Origin: an uncultured Collinsella sp.
GTDB lineage: Bacteria; Actinomycetota; Coriobacteriia; Coriobacteriales; Coriobacteriaceae
Direction of reading: 5' to 3'
Length of the DNA: 64,000 nt
NCBI GenBank assembly: GCA_937923795.1
Contig: CALDWI010000037.1
Span: 1-64,000, forward strand
This document shows, in pieces, positions 32,139-40,836 of this stretch (position 1 is the first letter of the stretch; every line of letters starts with the position of its first letter). The notes below the pieces were generated by a model. The model was not told the origin of the DNA. It saw only the letters and a list, made by a program, of their open reading frames with translations, and ran no database searches. The translations under genes were made by a program, and so were the position numbers.

Positions 32139-32196
32139 GTCCGTGCAGCGCGGTAGAGTGTAGGCGGTTGAAATTTGCGTTCATCGAGGAGCTGCT

Positions 32197-33954
32197 ATGA
32201 ATGAGATCAAGTGCCCGCATTGTGGCGAAGTCTTTAAGGTCGATGCGTCTGGCTATGCGGATATTGTCAAGCAAGTGCGCGATGCCGAGTTTTCGCGCGA
32301 CCTGGATGAGCGTGTGAAGGCAGTCCAGCGCGAGGGCGAGCAGGCGCTGGAGCTTGAGCGCTCGCGTTTGACGGCTGCCTTGCAAAAGGCAGAGTCTCAG
32401 CGCAACGCTCAGCTTATCGAGCAGAAGAACGCTGCAGCTCAACAGCTGGCACAAGAGGTTGCCAAGCGCGATGCTGAGCTTGCCGAGCTGCGCGCCAAGC
32501 TCGAGGGCGCTGCCGCAGAGCGCGAGAGTGCAAGCCAGCGCGCGGCGGTTGAGGCCCGTGCCGACGCTCAAAAGGAAAACGCCGAGCTTCAGCGAGAAAT
32601 CGACAATTTGCGTGCGCAGCTGGAGCGCAAAGATGACGAAGCTAAGCTCGTCGAGTCGGCGGCGCGCAACGCTGCTCAAAACGATTTAGCTGCACGTGAT
32701 GCTCAGATTGCCGAGCTGCAGGCCAGGCTTGCCGCGGCGGACAAGGCCCAGGAGATGGCGCTTGCCGCCGCTGCGGCTGAGTCGCAGCGCGAGCTCGATG
32801 CCGCTCGCAGCGAGGCCGAGCGCGCGCTTACTGACTATCGCGCGAAGGTGCAAGAGAAGTTTTCCGCCGCAAAGGCTCAGTCCGAGCAAGAGGCTGAGGG
32901 TCTGCGCGCCCAGCTGCGCGAGCAGGAGCTGATGGCAAAAATGAACCTGTCGGAGGCGGTCGCCGCGGCGGAGCGAGAGCGCGATGAGGCGCGTGCCAAA
33001 CTGACGAGCGAGCTGGCGGTGCGCGATTCTCGCGAGGAACAGGCCAAGGCGGCACACGAGCTCGAGCTTGCGCAGGCCAAGCGCGCGAGCGATGACCTGA
33101 TTCGCTACAAGGACGAAGAGATCGAGCGCCTTAAGGACATGAAGGTCCGCCTGTCCACCAAGATGGTGGGCGAGTCGCTCGAGCAGCACTGCGAGACCGA
33201 GTTTAACCGCCTGCGCATGACGGCGTTTCCCAACGCGTACTTCGAGAAGGACAACGATGCGTCCGAGGGCACCAAGGGCGACTTCATTTTCCGTGAGTGC
33301 GACGCGAGCGGCAACGAGGTCATTTCGATTATGTTCGAGATGAAAAACGAGAACGACGAGACTGCGACCAAGCATAAAAACGAGGACTTCTTTAAGAAAC
33401 TCGATCACGATCGTCGCCAGAAAGGCTGTGAGTACGCGGTGCTCTGCACGTTGCTCGAACCCGAGAGCGAGCTTTACAACGCCGGCATCGTGGACGTGAG
33501 CTATCGCTACGAGAAGATGTACGTGATTCGCCCACAGTTCTTTATTCCCATGATCACGCTTCTTCGCAACGCCGCCATGGGTTCGCTGCGCTATAAGCAG
33601 GAACTGGCGGAGTACAAACAGCAGAATATCGACGTCACGAACTTCGAAGCCAAGATGGAGAAGTTCAAGAATGATTTCGGTCGCAACTACGAGATCGCGA
33701 GCCGCAAGTTCCAAACGGCGATTGATGAGATCGACAAGACGATTAGCCACCTGCAGAAAACCAAGGAGGCGTTGCTGTCCTCCGAGAACAATCTGCGCCT
33801 AGCCAACAAGAAGGCGGACGATCTTACCATTCGCAAGCTCACGTGGGGCAACAAGACCATGAAGGCCGCGTTTGACGAGGCGCGCGGGGCTGCGACAGAG
33901 ACAAACGATGAGCCAGCCGAGGCGGATTCGTATGAGGTCGAGGGTGCCGAGTAA
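32197..33954 (+). CDS. DUF2130 coiled-coil protein
   Basis: 585 aa. The N-terminus is a short zinc-ribbon-like segment (IKCPHCGEVFKVD). Residues ~20-310 are a long Ala/Glu/Arg-rich coiled coil. Residues ~320-520 are the DUF2130 (PF09903) domain with KGDFIFRECDASGNEVISIMFEMKNEND and DRRQKGCEYAVLCTLLE, resembling a PD-(D/E)XK-like core (Asp, then Glu-x-Lys). It resembles structural-maintenance-type or nuclease-associated proteins; the molecular role is unknown. It ends before a GC-rich terminator. Confidence 0.85.
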   Translation: MNEIKCPHCGEVFKVDASGYADIVKQVRDAEFSRDLDERVKAVQREGEQALELERSRLTAALQKAESQRNAQLIEQKNAAAQQLAQEVAKRDAELAELRAKLEGAAAERESASQRAAVEARADAQKENAELQREIDNLRAQLERKDDEAKLVESAARNAAQNDLAARDAQIAELQARLAAADKAQEMALAAAAAESQRELDAARSEAERALTDYRAKVQEKFSAAKAQSEQEAEGLRAQLREQELMAKMNLSEAVAAAERERDEARAKLTSELAVRDSREEQAKAAHELELAQAKRASDDLIRYKDEEIERLKDMKVRLSTKMVGESLEQHCETEFNRLRMTAFPNAYFEKDNDASEGTKGDFIFRECDASGNEVISIMFEMKNENDETATKHKNEDFFKKLDHDRRQKGCEYAVLCTLLEPESELYNAGIVDVSYRYEKMYVIRPQFFIPMITLLRNAAMGSLRYKQELAEYKQQNIDVTNFEAKMEKFKNDFGRNYEIASRKFQTAIDEIDKTISHLQKTKEALLSSENNLRLANKKADDLTIRKLTWGNKTMKAAFDEARGAATETNDEPAEADSYEVEGAE

Positions 33955-33977
33955 GGCATAGCGTATAGTGCAAAAGT

Positions 33978-34007
33978 GGGGCCGCTGGCGATATTGCCAG
34001 CGGCCCC
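33978..34007. terminator. Terminator between DUF2130 gene and helicase gene
   Basis: GGGGCCGCTGGC / GCCAGCGGCCCC stem with a 6-nt loop, followed by GTTTCG. Convergent genes. Confidence 0.8.
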
Positions 34008-34028
34008 GTTTCGTTCCGGTAAGTTCGG

Positions 34029-36710
34029 CTAGTCTTCGAGCAGGTCCTCGATAAAGCCGACACGGTAGTTTTTGAAGATGACCTCGCCGCCGTCTTGCGT
34101 GGCGTCCAGGTCGACATCGCCCATGATGCCAAAGTCGTGGTCGCCATCCTCGTCGGCAAAGATCTGGTGCACGTGCCATACGTGCGCGGTCTTCTCGTCG
34201 GACTCGTCAATGGAAAACATCGCGGCGCTGCGGGCATCTCCGTCGGTGAGGATTTCCTCGTGCTGCTCGTGGTAAGCGTCGAGTGTTTTTTGCCAGCGGA
34301 TCTCGCTCATGCCCCAGTCGTCGTCGAGCTCGCCCAGGTCGCGAACGTGCTCGCGGGCGGCAAGGGTCACGCGGCGGAAGAGCGCGTTGCGCACCAATAG
34401 CGTGCAGCCGCGACGGTCCGCCACGACCTCGTCGATGCCCTGCGGCGGCGCAGCATCGAGGGCTGCCGGGTTGCCGGCGTTCTCCCACTCATCCACCAGG
34501 CTCGAGTCCACCGAGCGCACCACAAAGCCCAGCCACGAGATAATGTCGCGCAGGCGCTCGTCGCGCTTCTCGATGGGCACGGTGCGGTCGAGTGAACGGT
34601 AGGCCTCTGCTAGGTAGCGCAGCAAAATGCCCTCGGAGCGGGCGATGCCGAGCTTTTGGATATAGCCCTTAAAGTCGCTCGCGCTCTCCAGCATGTCGCG
34701 CAGGACGCTCTTGGGCGAGAGCTGGTAGTCGTTGGCCCAAGGTACTTCTTGGCAGTACTTGTCGAAGGCGGCATCGAGCAAGTCCTCGAGCGGCTTTTCG
34801 TAGGTGACGTCCTGAATGCGCTCCAGACGTTCCTCGTACTCTATGCCGTCGGCCTTCATTTCGGCCATCGCGCGGTCGCGCGCGGCGCGCTCCTGTGCGC
34901 GCAGCACCTGCTTGGGATCCTCGAGCGTTGCCTCGACCATCGAGATCAGATCCATGGTATAGGTCTCGCTCTCGGGGTCGAGCAGCTCCAACGCGGCAAG
35001 CAAGAACGGCGAGAGCGGCTGATCGAGTGCGAAGTCCTCGGGCAGATCGACCGTCAGCGCGTAGTCGATGTCCGGCGCGGCGTCAGCCGGAGCGTCGGGC
35101 GCGGGCGGCACCTCGGTGCGAACGACGACGCCGGAATCGATGAGTGTGGCGAAGATTTCGTCGGCGCGAACCTCGAGCTTGGCCTTTTCCTCGGGAGTCT
35201 GCAGGCTCGTTTCGATGAGGTCGTGTACGCGGGCTCGGGCATCGCCGCCCTGCTCGACCACGCTAATCACCATGGAGTGTGTGATGCGAAGGCGCGGCTT
35301 GAGCGTCTCGGGCTGCGTCTCGATCAGGCGCTCAAAGGTCTGCTTGTTCCAGGTGACAAAGCCCTCGGGGGCCTTTTTCTTTTTAATCTTGCGGAGCTTC
35401 TTGGGGTCGTCGCCCGCCTTGGCCATGAGCTTAGCGTTCTCGATCTCGTGCTCCGGGGCCTCGGCGATGACCATGCCCTCGGTATCGAAGCCCGAACGGC
35501 CGGCGCGACCAGCGATCTGATGGAACTCACGGGCGCGCAGGCGACGCATCTTGTAGCCGTCGAACTTGGTGAGCGCGGTGAGCACCACGGTGTGGATGGG
35601 CACGTTGATGCCGACGCCGAGCGTATCGGTACCGCAGATGACGGGCAGCAGGCCCTGCTGCGCCAAACGCTCGACCAGCAGACGATAACGCGGCAGCATA
35701 CCGGCGTGGTGCACGCCGACGCCGCAGCCAAGCAAACGCTTGAGGATCTTGCCGAAGGCCGTCGAGAAGCTCGTGCCCTTGGCCGCCTCCTTGATGGCCT
35801 CGCGCTGCTCCTTGCTGGCAATGCCAAAGTTGGCGAGCGACTGTGCCGTCGCAAGGGCGGCATCCTGGCTAAAGTGCACGATATAGAGCGGGGCCTCTCC
35901 GCCGCGCATCGCGAGCTCGACGGTGCCCTCGAGGGAGGTCGTCACGTAGTCGTAGCTCAGCGGCACGGGGCGTGGGGCATCGACGACCAAGTCGCAGGTA
36001 GCGCCGGTGTGTTCCTCGAGTGAGGCGGCGATGGCAGTGACATCGCCGAGCGTGGCGCTCATGAGCATGAATTGCGTGTGAGGCAGGGTGAGCAGTGGCA
36101 CCTGCCAGGCCCAGCCGCGGTCGGGGTCGGCAAAATAGTGGAACTCGTCCATGGCGACGCAGCCCACGTCGGCGCCCTCGCCCTCGCGCAGTGCATCGTT
36201 GGCAAGGATTTCTGCCGTGCAGCAGATGACGGGCGCCTTGGTGTTGATATGCGTGTCGCCGGTGATCATGCCGACGTTATCGCGGCCGAGCACCTGCACA
36301 AGGTCGAAAAACTTTTCGCTGACCAGAGCCTTGATGGGGGCCGTGTAATAACAGCGCTTGCCCTGTGCCATGCCCATAAAGAGCATGCCTAGCGCGACAA
36401 GCGACTTGCCCGATCCGGTCGGTGTTCCCAAAATGACATGGTCACCGGCGGCTAGATCCATGAGGGCCTCTTCCTGGTGGTCCCACAGCTCAATACCGCG
36501 GTCGCTTGTCCATTCAAAGAAGCGTTCGAAGGCCTGATCGGGCGTGAGCCATGGTTCGGGCTCGCTACCATCCTCGGGCTCCCACCAGGTGGGGGAGAGC
36601 GCGCCGAGCGAGCCGAATTCGGCTTCGGTTCCCGTGCCGCCCGAGAACGAGCTGGCGGCGCCGGCGCCAGAAACGGTGCTGGCGGAAGTATCTGTCGTGG
36701 TCTGTGCCAT
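34029..36710 (-). CDS. Ski2-like DEAD/DEAH-box helicase with C-terminal DUF3516-type region
   Basis: 893-aa superfamily II helicase. Walker A is GTPTGSGKS at residues 95-103, Walker B DEFH at 188-191, motif III SATLGD, and motif VI QIAGRAGRSG. The helicase core ends near residue 470. The long C-terminal half, with YEERLERIQDVTYEKPLEDL, matches the DUF3516-type tail of actinobacterial Ski2-like helicases, possibly acting in RNA turnover or repair. ATG 36710 is used; the frame extends 53 codons upstream into repeat copy C without homology. Confidence 0.88.
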   Translation of the reverse strand: MAQTTTDTSASTVSGAGAASSFSGGTGTEAEFGSLGALSPTWWEPEDGSEPEPWLTPDQAFERFFEWTSDRGIELWDHQEEALMDLAAGDHVILGTPTGSGKSLVALGMLFMGMAQGKRCYYTAPIKALVSEKFFDLVQVLGRDNVGMITGDTHINTKAPVICCTAEILANDALREGEGADVGCVAMDEFHYFADPDRGWAWQVPLLTLPHTQFMLMSATLGDVTAIAASLEEHTGATCDLVVDAPRPVPLSYDYVTTSLEGTVELAMRGGEAPLYIVHFSQDAALATAQSLANFGIASKEQREAIKEAAKGTSFSTAFGKILKRLLGCGVGVHHAGMLPRYRLLVERLAQQGLLPVICGTDTLGVGINVPIHTVVLTALTKFDGYKMRRLRAREFHQIAGRAGRSGFDTEGMVIAEAPEHEIENAKLMAKAGDDPKKLRKIKKKKAPEGFVTWNKQTFERLIETQPETLKPRLRITHSMVISVVEQGGDARARVHDLIETSLQTPEEKAKLEVRADEIFATLIDSGVVVRTEVPPAPDAPADAAPDIDYALTVDLPEDFALDQPLSPFLLAALELLDPESETYTMDLISMVEATLEDPKQVLRAQERAARDRAMAEMKADGIEYEERLERIQDVTYEKPLEDLLDAAFDKYCQEVPWANDYQLSPKSVLRDMLESASDFKGYIQKLGIARSEGILLRYLAEAYRSLDRTVPIEKRDERLRDIISWLGFVVRSVDSSLVDEWENAGNPAALDAAPPQGIDEVVADRRGCTLLVRNALFRRVTLAAREHVRDLGELDDDWGMSEIRWQKTLDAYHEQHEEILTDGDARSAAMFSIDESDEKTAHVWHVHQIFADEDGDHDFGIMGDVDLDATQDGGEVIFKNYRVGFIEDLLED

Positions 36711-36832
36711 GTGGTTGCTTTCTCTCGCCGTTTGTCCGCCAACTATTATGGCGTAGCAGCGGCGCGGGGTGCCAGCGCGCGAGAAAATGCAGGAAATGGG
36801 CGTTCTGCCCAGCCGTTTGGTGCAGTTGCCAG

Positions 36833-36955
36833 CTAAGTGAGTAGACTTTTTGCAATATCGCGAGCACATGGCTTTTGCGCAAGAGCTCTACCTGCGGTTT
36901 TAGTTTTCGTTATGCGGGTTGTGCTTGGCTATTGCAAAAAAGTCTACTCACTTAG
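36833..36955 (+). repeat. 120-bp palindromic element, copy C
   Basis: CTAAGTGAGTAGACTTTTTG to CAAAAAAGTCTACTCACTTAG; the inverted ends are about 23 bp. Shares CTACCTGCGGTTTT with copies A and B and has the same orientation. It lies between trmB (3' end) and the helicase gene (5' end), in an otherwise gene-free 310-bp gap, and may act as the trmB terminator. Confidence 0.87.
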
Positions 36956-37020
36956 GTTTGAGGGTCGTTCGCTGACGCCTATTTTCACTTGTTTGCCGAC
37001 GCCGCGACCATCAGAAGCCC

Positions 37021-37860
37021 CTAGGACTCCTGCGGCAGGCGCTTCTTGCCTTTGCGGGCGCGGTTTCTAAAGTTCTCGACGGCCTCTTCCATGCCCAGAG
37101 GTACATAGGTGAGCGCATCGAGGTTTTCGGGCAGGTAGCAGGCAAGGCTTTGCTCCTGCGCGCGGCCCGCCGCGAGCTGTTCATCGCTGGGCTGCGCTCC
37201 AGGTGTGGCGCGAATGCCATAGACGGCGGCACCCATCTCGCGCGTGCGGCGCTCGTACTCGGTCTCGGGATGCTCGGGATGGTCGCGGCGTACGTCGTCA
37301 CTTACCCAAAGCGTGTCGTAGCCGGCCGCGGCAAACTGTCCCAGGGCGTAATCGCGCAATGGTTTGCTGTCGGTGCGCAGCGTGACGGTGGCGTTGGCTG
37401 CAAAGAGCGGGCGGTAGAGCATCAAATGGTCGACATGGACGAGTCGTTTTTTGGCGTACTTGGCCTTGGGCTGCGGCGTGGGAAAGTTGATGGTGATGGC
37501 ATCGAGCTCGCCTGCGGCAAATAGCTGTGGCAGCGATGCGGCGCCTCGGGGCAGGACGAGTGCGTTGGATAGCTCCTGCTCGCAGATTTTCTGCGCGGCA
37601 TAGGCAATGCAGATGGGCTCCTGGTCCATGCCGATAAAGAGGGTGTTTGGCTCGTGGCCCGCGCGTTCTACAAGGTACGTTCCCTTGCCACAGCCAAGAT
37701 CCAGGTGAAGGTGCTCGAAGGGCTTGCTGCCTGCGGGCGCACAGGCCTTGCGCCAATCTCCGGCATAAGCCTCGGGGTTTGTCTCAATCGCATCGGCGTA
37801 GCGTTCCAGGCGCTCCTCGAGCACAAAGTTCTTAGGCGTGCGAACGTGGACGGCTCCCAT
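37021..37860 (-). CDS. trmB: tRNA (guanine-N7)-methyltransferase TrmB
   Basis: 279-aa SAM-dependent enzyme making m7G46 in tRNA. Motif I is LDLGCGKGTYLV. The Asp-containing second strand is FIGMDQEP. The signature usually NFPDPWPK(x)RHxKRRL is here INFPTPQPKAKYAKKRL, with Thr and Gln replacing Asp and Trp. The late T-x-YE motif is present (ETEYERR). The changed PDPW core may alter RNA recognition, so activity should be tested. A Trm9-like methyltransferase lies next on the same strand, 118 bp upstream. Confidence 0.82.
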   Translation of the reverse strand: MGAVHVRTPKNFVLEERLERYADAIETNPEAYAGDWRKACAPAGSKPFEHLHLDLGCGKGTYLVERAGHEPNTLFIGMDQEPICIAYAAQKICEQELSNALVLPRGAASLPQLFAAGELDAITINFPTPQPKAKYAKKRLVHVDHLMLYRPLFAANATVTLRTDSKPLRDYALGQFAAAGYDTLWVSDDVRRDHPEHPETEYERRTREMGAAVYGIRATPGAQPSDEQLAAGRAQEQSLACYLPENLDALTYVPLGMEEAVENFRNRARKGKKRLPQES

Positions 37861-37924
37861 GAGGCTCCTTGGTCATAAGTATGGAACGCATAGCTGCACG
37901 TTCCGTCAATGGATTGAAAAAGGG

Positions 37925-37941
37925 CGGGCATAGTTTGCCCG
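37925..37941 (-). terminator. Terminator of the Trm9-like methyltransferase gene
   Basis: CGGGCA/TGCCCG stem on a short loop, with CCTTTTTC following on the minus strand, 38 bp beyond the stop. Confidence 0.75.
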
Positions 37942-37978
37942 GAAGATGCGGTGCGGCTCGGCGGCGAGTCGTCGATGC

Positions 37979-38851
37979 CTACAGGCGCTTGAGAATCACA
38001 TAGCGGTTGAGCTCGCCGCTACGACCGTCGGCATGGAAGCGCTCAAGCTCACGCACGGGGACCTCGCCGCTCTTGTAGAACGTACGGACGCCGCGCACCA
38101 GGTCGGTGATCTGCTGATCGTCAAAGTGATGGCAATAGCGGTAGGCGTGGCGGTCGTTTTGCCAGCCAATGAGGTGGTCGCCGGCTTCAAACTGGGCGGA
38201 ATCGTAACCCTCAAACGGCGGGGTGAGCTCGGCGCGGGCTTCGGCGCGAACAGCCTTGCGCGCCATGCGCTCGTCGTTCATAAACTCCCAAAAGCTGATG
38301 GCGATGATGCCGCCCGGGCGCGTCTGGCGCACCAGAGCGTCGAGCACGCGTACACGGTACTCGCACGACGGCACATGGTGCATAAAGCCAAAGCAGACCG
38401 AGATGTCGGCGAGCGGGGCGTCGAAAAGCACGTCGGGCGTCTCGGCGGGGTTGAGCTTCATAAGGGCGTCGAGCACGTCGAGTTCCTGGAAGTGCAGGTT
38501 GGGAATGCGCAGCGCGTGGCCATGTGCATCGATGGCCAGGTCTTGGCACGAGTCGACACCATAGAACTCAAACGGGCAGCTGGCATCTGCCGAGGGGTTT
38601 GCGCCATCGACGCCCTTGGCGGCAAGTGCGCCGCCGGCGGCAAAGTTCTCGAATCGCATATTTCCACAGGCAAGATCGAAGACGCGGACGGGATGCTCGA
38701 TCGTGGCGACGTCGAGCTGTTCGAGCGCGATATCCATGGTGCGTACCCAGCCGGGCCACGGGGCCTGGCGCGTATCGGAAAAGGAAGCGGAGTGCTCGCG
38801 ATAGAACGTGTTGTTGAGCTGGATGAGCGATGAGGCGAAATCGCGGTTCAC
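37979..38851 (-). CDS. SAM-dependent methyltransferase, Trm9-like
   Basis: 290-aa class I methyltransferase. The N-terminus FYREHSASFSDTRQAPWPGW carries the F-S-x-T-R-x-x-P-W-P signature shared with Trm9/ALKBH8-type tRNA wobble-uridine methyltransferases. Motif I is VFDLACGNMRF, motif II FYGVDSCQDL, and later ADISVCFGFMHHVP and TRPGGIIAISFWEF. GTG 38851 follows GGAGGGAG. An Elp3 homologue, which makes the cm5U substrate of Trm9, lies 2 kb away. The Trm9 assignment rests on this motif and neighbourhood; a generic methyltransferase is the alternative. Confidence 0.65.
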   Translation of the reverse strand: MNRDFASSLIQLNNTFYREHSASFSDTRQAPWPGWVRTMDIALEQLDVATIEHPVRVFDLACGNMRFENFAAGGALAAKGVDGANPSADASCPFEFYGVDSCQDLAIDAHGHALRIPNLHFQELDVLDALMKLNPAETPDVLFDAPLADISVCFGFMHHVPSCEYRVRVLDALVRQTRPGGIIAISFWEFMNDERMARKAVRAEARAELTPPFEGYDSAQFEAGDHLIGWQNDRHAYRYCHHFDDQQITDLVRGVRTFYKSGEVPVRELERFHADGRSGELNRYVILKRL

Positions 38852-39118
38852 GGCGCGGAACTCCCTCCGTTGGCGGTGCGGAATAAACAGTACGACCATA
38901 CTACCGTTAACGCCGCAACGGGGACAACCAAGCTACGGGTCATTGCTTTGTTTGGACACATTTCCGCAGCTCATATGCGCCCGCAACCGCCGGTTGTCAA
39001 AAATCTCACTAGAATAGGTGGCATGCTTTTGGCGGTGGCGGATAGATTTTTAACTGTGCAAGGCGCCTTAAGAACAAAAGCGGTCCGGCGGTACGGCTGG
39101 CATCACATAGGAGGAACC

Positions 39119-39841
39119 ATGAATGTAGAAACTGCGCAGCGGCTCGCCGACCTTCGCCGCAGCAAAGGCTTTAGTCAAGAAGGGCTGGCACGAAAGCTGG
39201 GACTGTCGCGCCAGGCGGTCAGTAAATGGGAGCGCGCGGAGAGCTCGCCCGATACCGAGAACCTGATCTCGCTCGCCAAGCTCTATGGCGTGAGCTTGGA
39301 CGAGCTGCTCAATCCGAGCGATGAGATCGAGGACGATATCGAGTTTGAGAACGAGGACCGCGCTCGTCAGCGCGAGGCCGAGGCAGCAGAGCGTGCTCGC
39401 ACCCATGAGGCGGCGGCGCGCGCTACCGAGGCGGCAACACAGGCGAGTGACGCCGCCGCCAAGGCGGCGCAAGCGGCAAGCTGGAGTGCGCAGGCCGCCA
39501 ATGCCGCTACGGCGCAGGCGACGAGTGGCAGCGCAGTTGGCTCGACTCCGGTGAAGGGCCCGTTCCAGTCGTTCCCGTATTGGGCCGTGTGCTGGCTGCT
39601 GTTCTTTTTGCTGATGTTCCTGTTTGGTGCCGGCCCCTTTGCCGCACTGATCTTCTTTACGATTCCCATCTATCACTGGGTGGCGCGTGCGCTCGATGGC
39701 GATTGGGCGCGCGGGGATATTCAGGTTGGTTCGGCGTCGGTGGCGGTCAAGGCCCAGGGGAAGGATACTTCTGCGGAATCTGATGCTGACGTGGCTACCG
39801 CGACTACCGCTGAGCCGATTGCCAAAGAGAGTGATGAATGA
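39119..39841 (+). CDS. XRE-family regulator with membrane segment
   Basis: 240 aa. Residues 5-60 form a Cro/C1 helix-turn-helix (LADLRRSKGFSQEGLARKLGLSRQAVSKWE). An Ala/Glu/Arg-rich coiled or flexible linker follows (~85-145). Then come two adjacent hydrophobic helices (YWAVCWLLFFLLMFLF; AALIFFTIPIYHWVARAL), so the DNA-binding domain is membrane-tethered. Overlaps the downstream DUF4097 gene by 4 bp (ATGA), a regulator-envelope sensor pair. TAGGAGG precedes the ATG. Confidence 0.85.
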   Translation: MNVETAQRLADLRRSKGFSQEGLARKLGLSRQAVSKWERAESSPDTENLISLAKLYGVSLDELLNPSDEIEDDIEFENEDRARQREAEAAERARTHEAAARATEAATQASDAAAKAAQAASWSAQAANAATAQATSGSAVGSTPVKGPFQSFPYWAVCWLLFFLLMFLFGAGPFAALIFFTIPIYHWVARALDGDWARGDIQVGSASVAVKAQGKDTSAESDADVATATTAEPIAKESDE

Positions 39842-40737
39842 TGAAGCTTTCGCATGAATCCAAGGTACGCTTGGGCGTTGGCATCGGAGCGTTTGTGCTC
39901 ATCATCGGGCTTGTCTTTGGCATTTCGCGGACTTTGATTCATTTTGATGGCCCGTGGGATCTCGACGATGTTGTATCCGGCTTCTCTGGTATGGACGATG
40001 CGGTTGACGAGGACGATCTTTTGGATGGCGGTAACTATTCCGCTCGGCCTCAACAGCTTTCGAGCGAAACGTTTGATGCCGACGCGTTCACATCGCTTGA
40101 TTTGGACGTGACGTCGGGCTCGGTCGAGGTCAAACACGTCTCCGGCGGGCCAGTGCGCGTAATTGAAAGCGGTCGCGTGGCAACGGGGACCGTTGCCTTC
40201 GATGCGGCAACCCAGAACCTGGCCGAAATCAAGGGTTCTACGCTCAAGATTCGCCAGTTCGATTGCGATGACGAGCGCGCCATTGACCGCACGGTTACCG
40301 TCGAACTGCCGCGCGATGTTGCCGATAACATGGTGGGCATCACAGCGAATGTAGGATCGGGTGATCTGACGGTCGCGGGCATTGCGTGTCATGACCTCAA
40401 CCTGACTTTGGACTCGGGAGACGTTGAGTTTACGGGCAGCGTGACTGATGCGCTCAGCGCCGAGGTCGGTTCGGGCGATGTGACGTTCGAGCTTTACCAG
40501 GCCCCCGCGAAGTCGATGGACGTGAGCGTGGGCTCGGGCGATGTGGAGATGACGGTTCCGAACTCTACGGGCTTTAAGGCGAGCCTCACCTTGGGCAGTG
40601 GCGACTTCGAGAGCGATTTCCTTCCGCTTGGGTACGACGGCGATACCATTTTGAATCTTGAATTCGATAACGGGGATAAGTCTGCTGTGTATAGTTTTGA
40701 AGTCGATTCGGGCGACATGTCGTTTGATTCGGAGTAG
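39838..40737 (+). CDS. Membrane-anchored DUF4097 beta-repeat protein
   Basis: 299 aa. An N-terminal signal-anchor helix (LGVGIGAFVLIIGLVFGIS) precedes an extracytoplasmic beta-rich region (from ~75) with repeated GSGDLTV, DSGDVEF, GSGDVTF, GSGDVEM and GSGDFES strands, the hallmark of DUF4097 (putative adhesin/LiaG-like). The start codon overlaps the regulator's stop (ATGATGA); an alternative ATG lies one codon further. Probably part of an envelope-sensing or stress pair; ligand unknown. Confidence 0.82.
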   Translation: MMKLSHESKVRLGVGIGAFVLIIGLVFGISRTLIHFDGPWDLDDVVSGFSGMDDAVDEDDLLDGGNYSARPQQLSSETFDADAFTSLDLDVTSGSVEVKHVSGGPVRVIESGRVATGTVAFDAATQNLAEIKGSTLKIRQFDCDDERAIDRTVTVELPRDVADNMVGITANVGSGDLTVAGIACHDLNLTLDSGDVEFTGSVTDALSAEVGSGDVTFELYQAPAKSMDVSVGSGDVEMTVPNSTGFKASLTLGSGDFESDFLPLGYDGDTILNLEFDNGDKSAVYSFEVDSGDMSFDSE

Positions 40738-40784
40738 TGAGGCAGACAAAAGCCTAGGCGAAGATATAGACGCGCTGTTTGATG

Positions 40785-40818
40785 AAGGCGCCGAAGCCGA
40801 GATCGGCTCCGGCGCCTT
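40785..40818 (+). terminator. Terminator of the XRE/DUF4097 operon
   Basis: AAGGCGCCG pairs with CGGCGCCTT, with further pairing of AGCCGA and CGGCT inside, and CCTTTGCCTTTA follows. It ends just before the Elp3 start. Confidence 0.7.
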
Positions 40819-40836
40819 TGCCTTTACAATGGGGGC

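Noticed and set aside
34656..36023. 455-codon plus-strand frame opposite the Ski2-like helicase
   Set aside because: Shadow of a gene with intact helicase motifs; no protein features of its own.
36711..36869. 53-residue N-terminal extension of the Ski2-like helicase
   Set aside because: It would begin inside repeat copy C and has no similarity to helicases.
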